DNA from: Alphaproteobacteria bacterium
GTDB lineage: Bacteria; Pseudomonadota; Alphaproteobacteria; UBA11136
DNA length: 38,360 nt
NCBI GenBank assembly: GCA_016776635.1
Contig: JADHSZ010000027.1
Location: 1-38,360, forward strand
Direction: 5' to 3'
Each line of letters begins with the position of its first letter. Position 1 is the first letter of the stretch. The notes beneath the pieces are model-generated. The model was not told the origin of the DNA and ran no database searches. It saw nothing but the letters and a program-made list of their open reading frames with translations. Of this stretch, positions 25,851 to 34,420 are shown piece by piece. The position numbers and the translations under genes are program-made.

Positions 25851-26792
25851 ATGCAGGTCTACCTTCCCATTGCCGAGATTTCCGTCAACGTCTTCTATCT
25901 TCTGGGCCTGGGCGGGCTCGTGGGCGCGCTGTCGGGTCTGTTCGGCGTCGGTGGCGGCTTTCTTATGACGCCGTTCCTGATTTTCACCGGTATTCCCCCG
26001 GCCGTGGCCGTGGCCACCGAGGCCAACCAGATTCTCGGCGCCTCGGTCTCGGGGGTTTTCGCCCACTGGCGGCGCAGTAATGTGGACTTCAAGATGGGGT
26101 TCATCCTGTTGGCCGGCGGTCTGGTGGGGTCCAGTTTCGGCGTATGGCTGTTTTCCGTGCTGCGTGGGTTCGGCCAGATTGACCTGGTGATCGCCCTTGC
26201 CTATGTGGTGTTCCTGTCGGTGATCGGCGCACTGATGCTGGTGGAAAGCGGCCGCGCCATGTTCCGCCATCGCCGCCGCGAAGCGGCGCAACGCAAGCTG
26301 CATAAACATATCTGGCTGCATGGCTTGCCGCTGAAGACCCGTTTCCGCAAGTCCAAGCTCTATATCAGCGCGCTGTTGCCGGCGGGAATTGGCTTTTTCG
26401 TGGGCATTCTGGCGGCCATCATGGGCGTGGGCGGCGGCTTCGTCATGGTGCCGGCCATGATCTATCTGATCGGTATGCCCACCTCCATGGTGGTGGGCAC
26501 GTCGTTGTTCCAGATCATCTTCGTTACTGCCAACGTGACCATCCTCCAGGCCTATTACAACCAGACCGTGGACGCCTTTCTGGCGCTGCTGCTGTTGGTG
26601 GGGGGCGTGATCGGCGCCCAGATCGGCACCAGGGCGGGATCGTTCCTGCGTGGCGAACAGTTGCGCGGATTGCTGGCGCTGGTGGTGCTCGGGGTTTGCG
26701 CGCGCATATTTTTCGATCTGGTGGCCACACCCGACGACCTGTTCTCCCTGGTTTCTCCGACCACTTCAACAGCTTCTTCCGGGGGGCGGTGA
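25851..26792 (+). CDS. TauE/SafE family membrane permease
   Basis: Membrane protein of 313 residues with about eight helices in two inverted halves. Each half carries the family repeat: LSGLFGVGGGFLMTP near residue 26 and LAAIMGVGGGFVMVP near 205. Members export sulfite, sulfoacetate or related organosulfur anions, or move other anions; the substrate cannot be read from sequence. The ATG at 25851 is chosen because the protein then begins MQVYLPIAEISVN, the form I recognise in alphaproteobacterial members; an upstream TTG at 25797 is weaker. Its stop is 2 bp before the next gene's ATG, showing a tight operon with the Alph_Pro_TM and UspA proteins. Confidence 0.9.
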   Translation: MQVYLPIAEISVNVFYLLGLGGLVGALSGLFGVGGGFLMTPFLIFTGIPPAVAVATEANQILGASVSGVFAHWRRSNVDFKMGFILLAGGLVGSSFGVWLFSVLRGFGQIDLVIALAYVVFLSVIGALMLVESGRAMFRHRRREAAQRKLHKHIWLHGLPLKTRFRKSKLYISALLPAGIGFFVGILAAIMGVGGGFVMVPAMIYLIGMPTSMVVGTSLFQIIFVTANVTILQAYYNQTVDAFLALLLLVGGVIGAQIGTRAGSFLRGEQLRGLLALVVLGVCARIFFDLVATPDDLFSLVSPTTSTASSGGR

Positions 26793-26794
26793 CC

Positions 26795-27577
26795 ATGGTC
26801 CGGGCAATTATGAAAAAATACGTAGGAGTCCGGAGCTGGCCGATCTTGATGCTGGCCGTGATGTTCCTTCTCACCGCCACGGCGACGGCGCGGGCGGAAG
26901 CCCTGGTGGCGGATTTGTCGTCGCACCTGATTGCCATCACCACCGGGTTTCAGGGTTCCGAATTGCTGCTTTTCGGCGCCACCGACGGCGACGGAGATGT
27001 GGTGGTTCTGGTGCGCGGGCCGGAAGAGCCGCTGAAAGTGCGGCGCAAGGACCGGATCGGCGGGATATGGGTCAATCGCGAGGAAGTAACCTTCGAAAAG
27101 GTGCCGGTCTTTTTCCGCATGGCAAGCAATCGTCCGGTGGGGGATTTCGTGCCCTATGCCTTGTTGTCGCGCCACCAGCTGGGCCTGTCTTTTCTTGAGA
27201 TTTCGGCGGCGGCGGAGGAATCGGTGGCGCAGGCGGAAATGGTTTCCTTCCGCGCCGCCCTCATACGCGGCAAGACCCGTGAAGGGCTTTACGCGCCGGG
27301 CGAGGGCAAGGTGACGTTTCTCGGCGAGAGGCTGTTCCGCACCAATGTGGTGTTTCCGCCCAATGTTCCCACCGGCACTTACACTATCGAGGTGTTTCTT
27401 ATCCGCGACGGCCATGTGGTGGGGGCACAGACGACGCCGCTCATCGTCAGCAAAGTGGGGCTGGGGGCCGAGGTCTTCCTCTTCGCCCACCGCCATGCGG
27501 CGTTCTATGGTATTCTTTCCGTGATTCTGGCCATGCTGGCGGGGTGGCTGGGCGCGGTGGCGTTCAGAAGGGTGTGA
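26795..27577 (+). CDS. Alph_Pro_TM family protein (TIGR02186-like), function unknown
   Basis: Protein of 260 residues with an N-terminal signal segment (about 13-33, ending ATARAEA), a periplasmic beta-rich domain and one C-terminal membrane helix (about 232-254: FYGILSVILAMLAGWLGAVAF). It belongs to the alphaproteobacterial family Alph_Pro_TM. The motif GFQGSELLLFGA near residue 50 and VVLVRGPEE are typical. The family has no assigned biochemical function; its fixed place between a TauE-type permease and a UspA protein suggests an accessory periplasmic part of that transporter. The ATG at 26795 (behind GGGGGGCGGTGA) is preferred; an in-frame ATG at 26810 (MKKYVG) is possible. The next gene starts 2 bp after its stop. 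Confidence 0.88.
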   Translation: MVRAIMKKYVGVRSWPILMLAVMFLLTATATARAEALVADLSSHLIAITTGFQGSELLLFGATDGDGDVVVLVRGPEEPLKVRRKDRIGGIWVNREEVTFEKVPVFFRMASNRPVGDFVPYALLSRHQLGLSFLEISAAAEESVAQAEMVSFRAALIRGKTREGLYAPGEGKVTFLGERLFRTNVVFPPNVPTGTYTIEVFLIRDGHVVGAQTTPLIVSKVGLGAEVFLFAHRHAAFYGILSVILAMLAGWLGAVAFRRV

Positions 27578-27579
27578 TC

Positions 27580-28065
27580 ATGGCAAAACAATCGTCACAA
27601 AGTCAGGACCGCGTCTTCCTGGTGGTGGTGGATGAAACCGAGGAAATGCGCGCGGCGTTGCGTTTTGCCAGCCTTCGCGCCAAGAGCACCGGGGGCAAGG
27701 TGGCCCTGATTTATGTGATCGAACCCACCGAATTCATGCACTGGATGGCGGCCGAAGACCTCAGCCAGGAAGAAAACCGCGAACGGGCGGAAGAAGTGAT
27801 GCAGGACCTTTCGGCGGAGGTCAACGAATGGGCGGGAGAATTCCCGGTGCTGTTCCTGCGTGAAGGGAACCGCGACGAATGCGTTCTTGAATTGATCGAG
27901 GAGGAGCCCGCCATTTCCATTTTGGTGCTGGGTGCGGCCACTGGAGCCAAAGGCCCCGGCCCCCTGGTCTCGGCGCTGACGGGCAAGCTGGTGAGCAAGC
28001 TCCGTGTTCCCATTACCATCGTGCCGGGGAATCTCAGTGACGAACAGATCAAGGCCATTGCTTAG
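27580..28065 (+). CDS. Universal stress protein (UspA family)
   Basis: Soluble protein of 161 residues with one UspA domain (about 11-148). The opening VFLVVVDETEEMRAALRFA and the ATP-binding loop LGAATGAKGPGPLVSALTGKL, split as G-x2-G followed by G and S/T, place it among nucleotide-binding members. It is the third gene of the tauE operon, beginning 2 bp after the preceding stop. Its role is likely to be regulating or stabilising the transporter under stress, but this is inferred from position alone. Confidence 0.9.
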   Translation: MAKQSSQSQDRVFLVVVDETEEMRAALRFASLRAKSTGGKVALIYVIEPTEFMHWMAAEDLSQEENRERAEEVMQDLSAEVNEWAGEFPVLFLREGNRDECVLELIEEEPAISILVLGAATGAKGPGPLVSALTGKLVSKLRVPITIVPGNLSDEQIKAIA

Positions 28066-28192
28066 GTCTTCGGCGCGCCCTGTGTCGTACTGTTCCATCA
28101 CTGCGCCGCCTTGCGTGAAACCTTGATCTTTGCGCCCCGGCAGGCCATGTAAAGGGCGCAGTCATGCAATATTATCTGGACAATGGTGAGCC

Positions 28193-28744
28193 ATGTTTAT
28201 TCAGACCGAACAGACCCCCAATCCCGCGACCCTGAAGTTCCTTCCGGGCGAACCTGTTCTGGAAGAGGGAACGGCTGATTTTCCCACGGCGGAAGCGGCC
28301 TCCCGCTCACCTCTTGCCGAGCGGCTGTTCGCGGTAGAGGGCGTGACGGGGGTTTTTCTCGGTAATGATTTTGTTTCCGTCACCAAGGCGGAAGATAAGG
28401 AATGGCAGGTTCTCAAGCCCTCCATTCTCGGCGCCATCATGGAGCATTACGCCGCGGGCGGGCCAGCGGTCCTGGCCGATGAGGGCGCGGCTGCGCAAAG
28501 CGAGGGAGAAGAGGACGACGTGGTGCGCCAGATCAAGGAGCTCATCGAGACCCGCGTGCGTCCGGCGGTTGCCCAGGATGGCGGCGACATCATCTTTCAT
28601 GGCTTCGAAGAAGGGGTGGTTTACCTGCAGATGCAGGGCGCCTGTTCGGGTTGTCCTAGCTCTACCATGACCTTAAAAGCGGGAATTGAGAATATGCTTA
28701 AACATTATGTTCCCGAGGTGGAGGAAGTACGCCCCGTCACGTAG
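28193..28744 (+). CDS. Nfu-type iron-sulfur cluster carrier
   Basis: Protein of 183 residues with an N-terminal Nfu domain (about 1-88; MFIQTEQTPNPATLKFLPG is the signature) and a C-terminal NifU-like domain (about 108-180) with the cluster-binding GACSGCPSS, cysteines C151 and C154. It carries 4Fe-4S clusters to target proteins. This is the arrangement of eukaryotic NFU1 and its alphaproteobacterial relatives, not that of E. coli NfuA. GGTGAG lies just before the ATG. It is separated from the UspA gene by 127 bp with no recognised element, so it probably has its own promoter. MiaB, encoded at the end of the window, is the kind of enzyme it serves. Confidence 0.94.
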   Translation: MFIQTEQTPNPATLKFLPGEPVLEEGTADFPTAEAASRSPLAERLFAVEGVTGVFLGNDFVSVTKAEDKEWQVLKPSILGAIMEHYAAGGPAVLADEGAAAQSEGEEDDVVRQIKELIETRVRPAVAQDGGDIIFHGFEEGVVYLQMQGACSGCPSSTMTLKAGIENMLKHYVPEVEEVRPVT

Positions 28745-28959
28745 GAGAACCCCCGAGAGAGGTGCTGAAAAGGCGCTTTTGAAGGCTCTGTAAGACCCAA
28801 ATCCCACACTGGAAATTTTTTCTCCCGATTCGGTTTTCTGAGTCTGGACGCACTGGCTTTGTGTTGCTACATTCCGCCCACGGGACTGCCACGGGGGGAG
28901 TTGTTCTTGTTTATTTCATCGTATGAAAGTTCATCTGCTTACCCTAGGTTCTGTTTCTC

Positions 28960-30270
28960 ATGACATCATTTGATTCCAAGGATAGCGCCTCTCGGCAGCG
29001 TCCTAGTTACGAACAGTTTGCACTCGGCTTCGTGGGCCTGTGCGTGGTCGGCATGTATTCGGCCGCGGCGCTGAGCCCGGTCAAGCGGGCCATGTATTCC
29101 CTGCCGCTGTTGGCCGCCGATGAGACGCCGCACCGTTCGGCGCCGGTCTTTGCCATCGCTCTGCCCCCGGAAGTGCCGGTTGAAACCGTTGCCGTCGCGG
29201 CAAAGGTCTCGCTTGAGCCGGTGAAGGCGGCGGAGGAGCCTCCGGCTTTGGAAGCCGCCAGCGAGACCACCGCCGAGACTGTAGAGGTGGCCGTGGCCAC
29301 GCCGCCCAAGCCTGAGCGTAAACCCGCTTATGAGCTTTCCGAGGCCCCGCTTGTGCTCGCCTCCGGCGACGATTCGTGGCTGCCGGAAGCGCACTCCCCA
29401 TCCGTGGTGTCGCCGCCGAGTGGCGGATCCATTGTCAATTTGCGTGGCGGTATGGCCGTCAAGAGCGTGGCCAAGCTGGGTAGTTTCTTCAACTCACTTG
29501 ATTACAGCCTGACCAAAGTGCGCTACGGCCACCAGCCGGTGCCCAGGGTTTTTCTCGATCATCTGCCCCGTGACCTGAAAACCATGTCGTCGGTCTCGGC
29601 CCGCAAGGCCCTGTTCCTCAAGGCCATGTTGCCCCTGATCCTGCAGGTGAACGACACTATTATGGCCGATCGCGGACGGCTTCTGGAGCTCAACTCCCAG
29701 GTGCGTGTTGGCGGCACTTTGTCAAAGCAGGATCGCGCCTGGCTGAAAAATTTGGCGAAGCGCTACGGCCTTGATGAGGCGCGGCTCGACAGAGCGATTT
29801 TGGTAAAACTCCTTGATCGGGTGGATGTGGTGCCGGCTTCGCTTGCTCTTTCCCAGGCGGTTGAGGAAAGCGGTTGGGGCACGTCGCGTTTTGCCCAGGA
29901 TGGGAACGCGCCCTTCGGACAGTGGACCTTTAACGAGGCCCGGGGGCTGGTGCCCCTTGATCGCGATGCCGACAGCACTCATGCCGTGCGGGCCTATAGC
30001 CGGTTAATCGACGGCGTGCATGCCTATATCGACAACCTCAACACCCACCGCGCCTATCGTGAGTTTCGCAAGACCCGCGCGACCATGCGCCGTCTTGGCA
30101 CCGGCCTTGACGGCCTGGATCTGGCCAAGACACTGACGCGGTATTCGGAACGCGGCCACGACTATGTGAACACCCTGCATCGCATTATGGCGGCCAACGA
30201 TCTGGCGCCGCTCGATCATGCCAGGCTCCACGGCGCGCAGATGGCCGGGCTGGGGCTTTCCGGAGGCTGA
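28960..30270 (+). CDS. Bax-type glucosaminidase domain protein, membrane anchored
   Basis: Protein of 436 residues with one N-terminal membrane helix (about 23-42), a low-complexity A/E/P/V-rich linker (about 55-145), and a C-terminal domain (about 270-425) of the mannosyl-glycoprotein endo-beta-N-acetylglucosaminidase / Bax family. The catalytic region reads LALSQAVEESGWGTSRFAQ, with E303 the probable acid. FGQWTF, AVRAYSRLIDGVHAYI and RYSERGHDYV are further family landmarks. It probably trims peptidoglycan glycan strands in the periplasm. The 215-bp gap before it contains no strong signal; the terminator at 30297-30330 ends it. It is not part of the nfu operon as far as can be seen. Confidence 0.88.
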   Translation: MTSFDSKDSASRQRPSYEQFALGFVGLCVVGMYSAAALSPVKRAMYSLPLLAADETPHRSAPVFAIALPPEVPVETVAVAAKVSLEPVKAAEEPPALEAASETTAETVEVAVATPPKPERKPAYELSEAPLVLASGDDSWLPEAHSPSVVSPPSGGSIVNLRGGMAVKSVAKLGSFFNSLDYSLTKVRYGHQPVPRVFLDHLPRDLKTMSSVSARKALFLKAMLPLILQVNDTIMADRGRLLELNSQVRVGGTLSKQDRAWLKNLAKRYGLDEARLDRAILVKLLDRVDVVPASLALSQAVEESGWGTSRFAQDGNAPFGQWTFNEARGLVPLDRDADSTHAVRAYSRLIDGVHAYIDNLNTHRAYREFRKTRATMRRLGTGLDGLDLAKTLTRYSERGHDYVNTLHRIMAANDLAPLDHARLHGAQMAGLGLSGG

Positions 30271-30296
30271 GCCGGCCCTTACAAGTCACTTCTCTG

Positions 30297-30330
30297 AAAA
30301 CGCCCCCCATTTTTTGGTGGGGCGTTTTTT
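30297..30330. terminator. Bidirectional terminator between the glucosaminidase and deacetylase genes
   Basis: AAAACGCCCC (30297-30306) pairs with GGGGCGTTTT (30319-30328) around a T-rich loop, followed by more T on the plus strand; on the minus strand the arm ends in TTTTC. It sits between two convergent genes (stops at 30270 and 30340) and can serve both. Confidence 0.88.
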
Positions 30331-30339
30331 GTGGGAAAG

Positions 30340-31482
30340 TTATTCGCCGGCAGCCGGAGGCAGCCGGTAGAACATCATGCCCAGCCAGCGCCAGCGTTCC
30401 TCGGGGCCGGGAAGGGTACAGTTGAGGCGGGAGCGCCCTTGCGGAAGGGGATTCACAAAGCGCACTTCGATGCGGCGTCCCCCCAGATGCTCAACCATGG
30501 CCTGTGGTCCGGTGGAGGGGAAACAGGCGAGCCGGTTGAGGTGGCGGATACCCTCATCCACGGTAAATCCCACCGCGGGCAGATCGGTATTCAGCACCAT
30601 ATCCGCGGGCAAAAGGTCGGTCACCGGAAGCGGCAGGGCATCGGCCACCCGGCGGAATCGCTCAGGCGTTCCGTATTTTTCGTTGAGGGCGAAGCGGGGC
30701 AGGTTGAAGAAATCGGACCCGGGGTAAACCACACCGGAATGCTGGCCGAAGGCGGCTTCATATCCGGCGGCTTCAGCCATCGCCGCCGCCTCCAGGCCCG
30801 ATTCTCCGTAAGGGTAGGCAAACAGTCGGGGCGTATATCCCAGTTCTTCATGGAATCGTGCGTTGGAGCGGGCGATGTCGTCGCGGTTTTTTGACGTGGT
30901 GGAATCCACCATATGCAGGTGGGATGCGGTATGAGCGCCGATAGTAACGCCTTGGGCGGCGAGTTCCCGCACCTGGTCCCAACTCATGAGATTCTTGTTG
31001 CCGCTGTCGATGCCGTCGGTGGCGATGAAGACGGTGAAGGGAAAGCCCGCTTCCTGCAGCCTCGGGAAGGCTTGGGTATAAACCGAGCGGAATCCGTCAT
31101 CGATGGTAATACCCACGGTGCGGTCGGGCAGACCGCGCCCCTCGCGCAGGGCGCTCAGAATTTCAGGCAGCGGAAGAACGTGGTAGCCGCCGCTGGAAAG
31201 TTCGGCGATGTGGGATTCAAACTGGTCGATGCGGATATTGGTGGAAGGCAGGCGATCTTCGCCGAATCGGTGATACATGAACACCACCGCGGAGGCGGTG
31301 GAATTTGCGAAGGTGTCGGAATCGGTGGCGGAATCTGCGGTTTGCGCCACTGCCACCGCCTGGCATGTGAGCAGGAAGCCTATGGCGAACAGGGCGTGGG
31401 CCATGAGGGAGACATGGAGATTCACCAAGGAAAAGGCAATGCCGCGTTTCATGATCTGTGTGCCGTGATACGTTCCGTGCAT
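30340..31482 (-). CDS. Polysaccharide deacetylase (NodB/CE4 family), exported
   Basis: Protein of 380 residues with an N-terminal signal or anchor segment (about 26-47, probable cleavage after AVA) and a NodB domain (about 65-230). Catalytic motif 1 is TIDDGF (D128/D129; isoleucine replaces the usual phenylalanine), motif 2 is HTASH (H184/H188), motif 3 is RLFAYPYGE. An opening VVFMYHRF is typical of IcaB/PgaB-like members. It probably removes acetyl groups from N-acetylated glycans in the envelope. The C-terminal 150 residues match no domain I recognise. The ATG at 31482 is chosen because GGTGA lies 5 bp upstream; ATG 31452 (MKRGIAF) is a second option. Confidence 0.88.
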   Translation of the reverse strand: MHGTYHGTQIMKRGIAFSLVNLHVSLMAHALFAIGFLLTCQAVAVAQTADSATDSDTFANSTASAVVFMYHRFGEDRLPSTNIRIDQFESHIAELSSGGYHVLPLPEILSALREGRGLPDRTVGITIDDGFRSVYTQAFPRLQEAGFPFTVFIATDGIDSGNKNLMSWDQVRELAAQGVTIGAHTASHLHMVDSTTSKNRDDIARSNARFHEELGYTPRLFAYPYGESGLEAAAMAEAAGYEAAFGQHSGVVYPGSDFFNLPRFALNEKYGTPERFRRVADALPLPVTDLLPADMVLNTDLPAVGFTVDEGIRHLNRLACFPSTGPQAMVEHLGGRRIEVRFVNPLPQGRSRLNCTLPGPEERWRWLGMMFYRLPPAAGE

Positions 31483-31666
31483 TTTTTCACCCGTAATGGT
31501 GGTGGAAGGCACACTAGAAGCGCCATGCCGTCTCCGCAAGCAGAGTTAACGGTCTGTTAAGCATGTTTTTCCGGTCCTCTCCTTTTACGGAACTCCTTGA
31601 AAGACTTTTCCGGGAGGGCCACTTTGAGGGACCATATTGTCCATTCCTAATGAGGGAGCATAAACA

Positions 31667-32257
31667 GTGAGCGCTGTTCTGAACGACGAGGGTCAGGATA
31701 TTCTTTTCCGCGAGGCGCGCAGCCACAGGGGCTGGCTGGACGAGCCGGTGGCCGACGATCTTCTTCGCTCGGTTTATGATCTGACCAAGATGGGCCCCAC
31801 GAGCTCCAACAGCTGTCCGCTGCGAATGATCTTCGTGGTCTCGGAGGAAGCCCGGGTGAAGTTGGTTCCCTGTGTTTCACAGGGAAATCAGGAAAAAACG
31901 GAGAGCGCGTCGGTAACGGTCATTCTTGGCTACGATACCCGCTTCTATGAGATCATGGACCGCCTTGCTCCTCACTCCTCCATGGGGTCGCATATGGCGG
32001 AAAACCCCGAAAGAGCACGGGAATTTGCCCGCACGCAGGCCACCCTACAGGCGGCTTATTTTTTTATGGCGGCGCGGGCCCTGGGTCTCGATTGCGGCCC
32101 CATAGGAGGCTATGACGCCGAGAAAACCGATGCCGAATTTTTCTCCGATGGCCGGGTGAAATCGATCATGTTGTGTAATCTGGGGCGCGGCGATGCCTCA
32201 CTACTCAAGCCGCGGGCGCCAAGGCCTGAATTTGACGAGGCCTGCTCCATCGTGTGA
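31667..32257 (+). CDS. Malonic semialdehyde reductase RutE-like nitroreductase
   Basis: FMN-dependent nitroreductase-family protein of 196 residues, the same length as E. coli RutE. The RutE/HadB subfamily pattern is clear: FREARSHRGWLDEPV, KMGPTSSNSCPLR (flavin binding) and GLDCGPIGGYD. RutE reduces malonic semialdehyde to 3-hydroxypropionate in pyrimidine breakdown, but none of the other rut genes is nearby, so it may act as a general aldehyde or quinone reductase. The GTG start at 31667 is supported by GAGGGAG 8 bp upstream. Its stop faces that of the dipeptidase gene, 19 bp away. Confidence 0.88.
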   Translation: MSAVLNDEGQDILFREARSHRGWLDEPVADDLLRSVYDLTKMGPTSSNSCPLRMIFVVSEEARVKLVPCVSQGNQEKTESASVTVILGYDTRFYEIMDRLAPHSSMGSHMAENPERAREFARTQATLQAAYFFMAARALGLDCGPIGGYDAEKTDAEFFSDGRVKSIMLCNLGRGDASLLKPRAPRPEFDEACSIV

Positions 32258-32276
32258 GCTATGGCTGAAAGCGGCC

Positions 32277-32828
32277 TTACATGAGTCCTTGTTCCAGTTC
32301 ACCATCGCTGATCAGCGGCAGACGCCGTGAATCGAAGAGCTGATAATGCCACCATTCCTTGGAATAGAAATCCCAACCCGCGGCCGTCATCAGCCCCAGA
32401 AGCAGAGAGCGGTTGGCCTGGGCCGTGGGGCTGATTTCGGTGCAGCCGTGATGGGAGAGTGGCGTAAAGGCATCGAACGGCGTGCCCATATCCAGTGCAT
32501 CGCCCGCGCCATCAATAAGGGTCAAATCCACCGCCGCGCCACGGGAATGGGGCGACCCCCTGGCGGGATCGGCAAGAAACTCCGGGTCGGGAGTGTGATT
32601 CCACAAGACCTGCTGGGCCTCGGTGGGACGGAATCCATCAAAAATTTTCAGCCGGAATCCCTGAGCCGCCGCCAGTGTGATGGCCTGGGCCAGCTTTTCC
32701 GCCGCCTCCTGGTGCAGATAACAGGCGGCGCGGGCATAGACTGGTTCTCCGGTGAAGTTGTCGGCTGTGGCGTAGGCCAGATCGAGGCTCACATCAAAGT
32801 CGGGCGGGGCTATTTCTACCAGGGTCAT
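32277..32828 (-). CDS. D-alanyl-D-alanine dipeptidase (VanX/DdpX family)
   Basis: Zinc peptidase of 183 residues that cleaves D-Ala-D-Ala. The full active-site set can be lined up with VanX: R67 (GFRP), zinc ligands H94 and D101 in SPHSRGAAVDLTL, catalytic E158 and ligand H161 in EWWHYQ. No signal peptide is visible, so it is cytoplasmic. No vancomycin-resistance genes or dipeptide transporter (ddp) genes are nearby; a role in recycling cell-wall D-Ala-D-Ala is more likely than antibiotic resistance. It is divergent from tsaB. Confidence 0.92.
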   Translation of the reverse strand: MTLVEIAPPDFDVSLDLAYATADNFTGEPVYARAACYLHQEAAEKLAQAITLAAAQGFRLKIFDGFRPTEAQQVLWNHTPDPEFLADPARGSPHSRGAAVDLTLIDGAGDALDMGTPFDAFTPLSHHGCTEISPTAQANRSLLLGLMTAAGWDFYSKEWWHYQLFDSRRLPLISDGELEQGLM

Positions 32829-32965
32829 GGACGGCTCTTGATCATGGGGCGGAAGGGGTGGCGCGACGCCGGTTTTAGCCCCGATTTTAGCATGGCATAT
32901 CTTCGTCCGTCTTGCCCCATGGCTGGTTGTTATGCCGCGGGCGTTGGGGCCCGGGGGGCGTTGTC

Positions 32966-33763
32966 ATGAGACTGTTGGCCCTCGATTCGTCGACCGCTTC
33001 CTGTTCGGTGGCTCTGTGGGATGACCAGAAGGGGGGGGACGACCGCAAGCAGGAGAACAGTACTCCGATCGTGGCCCACTGTTGCAAACCCATGGAGCGC
33101 GGTCAGTCGGAGGCGCTCATCCCCATGGTGGAAGCTGTGATGGGGGAGGCCGGCTGGGCCTTTGGGGATCTCGACCGGCTGGGGGTCACGGTGGGGCCGG
33201 GCTCCTTCACCGGGGTGCGTATCGGCCTGGCCGCCGCCCGCGGCCTGGCGCTGGCCGGGGGAGGTCTGCCGCTGGTGGGTGTGACCAGCCTTGAGGCCAT
33301 CGCTCTGGAGGCGCGTGCCAGGGGCGGAGACGGAGATATAACGCCGCCCCACACCCTGTTGGTGGCGCTGTCGGCGGGGCGCAGCGATCTCTATGTTCAG
33401 ATGTTTTCCCGAAACCAAGACGGCGATTCCATGTTCCCCTGGCAGCCCGTCTGGAGCCCCCTGGAGCCTCCCGGTTCGGCCATGCCCGAAGAGATTCCCG
33501 GACGGCTGCCACAGAAAGGCACGGTGCTTATTGCCGGAAACGGCGCACCACTGATCCGGAATATTCTGGCGGCGGAGGGCGCCGCCGGCTCGGGCCGCCA
33601 GATTGTCTATGGGGACGGTCCGGGGCTGCCCGATGCCGCCGCCGTGGCGGCACTTGCCGCCAGCCGTGACGCCGGGACTTCCGAATCAGAGCCCGCGCCG
33701 CTTTATATCCATTCCCATTACGCGCGCCTGCCCCAGGATGGGGTGAAAGAGGAAACGGTGTGA
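32966..33763 (+). CDS. tsaB: tRNA threonylcarbamoyladenosine biosynthesis protein TsaB
   Basis: ASKHA-fold protein of 265 residues, partner of TsaD in making t6A37 on ANN-decoding tRNAs. The N-terminal strand MRLLALDSSTASCSVAL and the dimer/TsaD-contact segment VTVGPGSFTGVRIGLAAARG (73-92) are diagnostic. The usual RGHAE before the first helix is RGQSE here. The ATG at 32966 follows GGGGGG and starts the conserved strand; the open frame further upstream lacks family sequence. It overlaps rimI by 4 bp (GTGA), an arrangement common in alphaproteobacteria. Confidence 0.94.
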   Translation: MRLLALDSSTASCSVALWDDQKGGDDRKQENSTPIVAHCCKPMERGQSEALIPMVEAVMGEAGWAFGDLDRLGVTVGPGSFTGVRIGLAAARGLALAGGGLPLVGVTSLEAIALEARARGGDGDITPPHTLLVALSAGRSDLYVQMFSRNQDGDSMFPWQPVWSPLEPPGSAMPEEIPGRLPQKGTVLIAGNGAPLIRNILAAEGAAGSGRQIVYGDGPGLPDAAAVAALAASRDAGTSESEPAPLYIHSHYARLPQDGVKEETV

Positions 33764-34377
33764 AAGAGGGCCGCGAGGTGGGGATCACTGCCATGGACCC
33801 GGCGGATGCCGCCGCTCTGTCTGGTGTCTCCGCCCTTCATGCCCGCTGTTTTTCCACCCCTGGCGCGGAGGGGGGGTCTTCCCGTGAGGGGGGTGGCAGC
33901 CATGGTGGCTGGAGCGGCCAGGACCTTTCCCGGGCTTTGGTATCGCCGGGCGGCTTTGGTTTCATCGCCGGGGGTTCCCTCTCTGGGGAATTTATCTCTG
34001 GTGCTGAACAGGAAACGGTAGGTGAGAGTCCCTCGCCGGCGGGGTTTATTCTCTGCCGCATAGCCGGGGAGGATTGCGAAGTGCTTACCTTCGGTGTTGA
34101 TCCTCAAATCCGTGGCGCCGGGCTCGGCGTTCGTCTTCTTGAAGCCGCCATGTTTCGGGCCAAGGCCGGGGACGCCACACGCATGGTTCTGGAGGTGGCG
34201 GGAGATAACGATTCCGCCCGGGGGCTCTATGAGAGAATGGGCTTTCGGGAAATAGGGCGGCGGCCTGGTTATTGTTCACGCTGTTCCCCAGGGGTGGGAG
34301 CGGAAGGTGTGAGAACGGAGATTCCGCCACAGCGCGAACGGGCCGATGCCTGGGTCCTGGCCCGCGATATTTCCTGA
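33760..34377 (+). CDS. rimI: Ribosomal protein alanine acetyltransferase RimI, with a Gly/Ser-rich insert
   Basis: GNAT acetyltransferase of 205 residues, against about 150 for typical RimI. The acetyl-CoA site is in VDPQIRGAGLGVRLLEAA (about 113-130), followed by VLEVAGDNDSARGLYERMGFREIGRR, both classical RimI signatures. The surplus is a G/S/E-rich stretch between the first helix and the beta-sheet (about 35-85) and a C-terminal extension. RimI acetylates the N-terminus of ribosomal protein S18. The GTG start overlaps the tsaB stop, implying coupled translation. Confidence 0.9.
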   Translation: MKEGREVGITAMDPADAAALSGVSALHARCFSTPGAEGGSSREGGGSHGGWSGQDLSRALVSPGGFGFIAGGSLSGEFISGAEQETVGESPSPAGFILCRIAGEDCEVLTFGVDPQIRGAGLGVRLLEAAMFRAKAGDATRMVLEVAGDNDSARGLYERMGFREIGRRPGYCSRCSPGVGAEGVRTEIPPQRERADAWVLARDIS

Positions 34378-34378
34378 A

Positions 34379-34420
34379 ATGTAAATAAAATATTTACAAA
34401 TGTAAATTAATGATTTACAT
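34379..34420. promoter_or_regulatory. Two abutting 21-bp palindromes, probable higBA operator
   Basis: Copy 1 (34379-34399) is ATGTAAAT-N5-ATTTACAA and copy 2 (34400-34420) is ATGTAAAT-N5-ATTTACAT. Arms are 8 bp, perfect in copy 2 and one mismatch at the edge in copy 1; both spacers are 5 bp. The centres are 21 bp apart, about two helical turns, so dimers would bind on the same face. The -35 of the higB promoter lies in the right arm of copy 2, which fits autorepression by HigA. The run is very AT-rich compared with its surroundings. Confidence 0.75.

Noticed and set aside
32277..32828. Vancomycin resistance function for the VanX-type dipeptidase
   Set aside because: No vanH, vanA or regulatory genes are nearby, and the outer membrane of such bacteria already excludes the drug; recycling of D-Ala-D-Ala is more likely.
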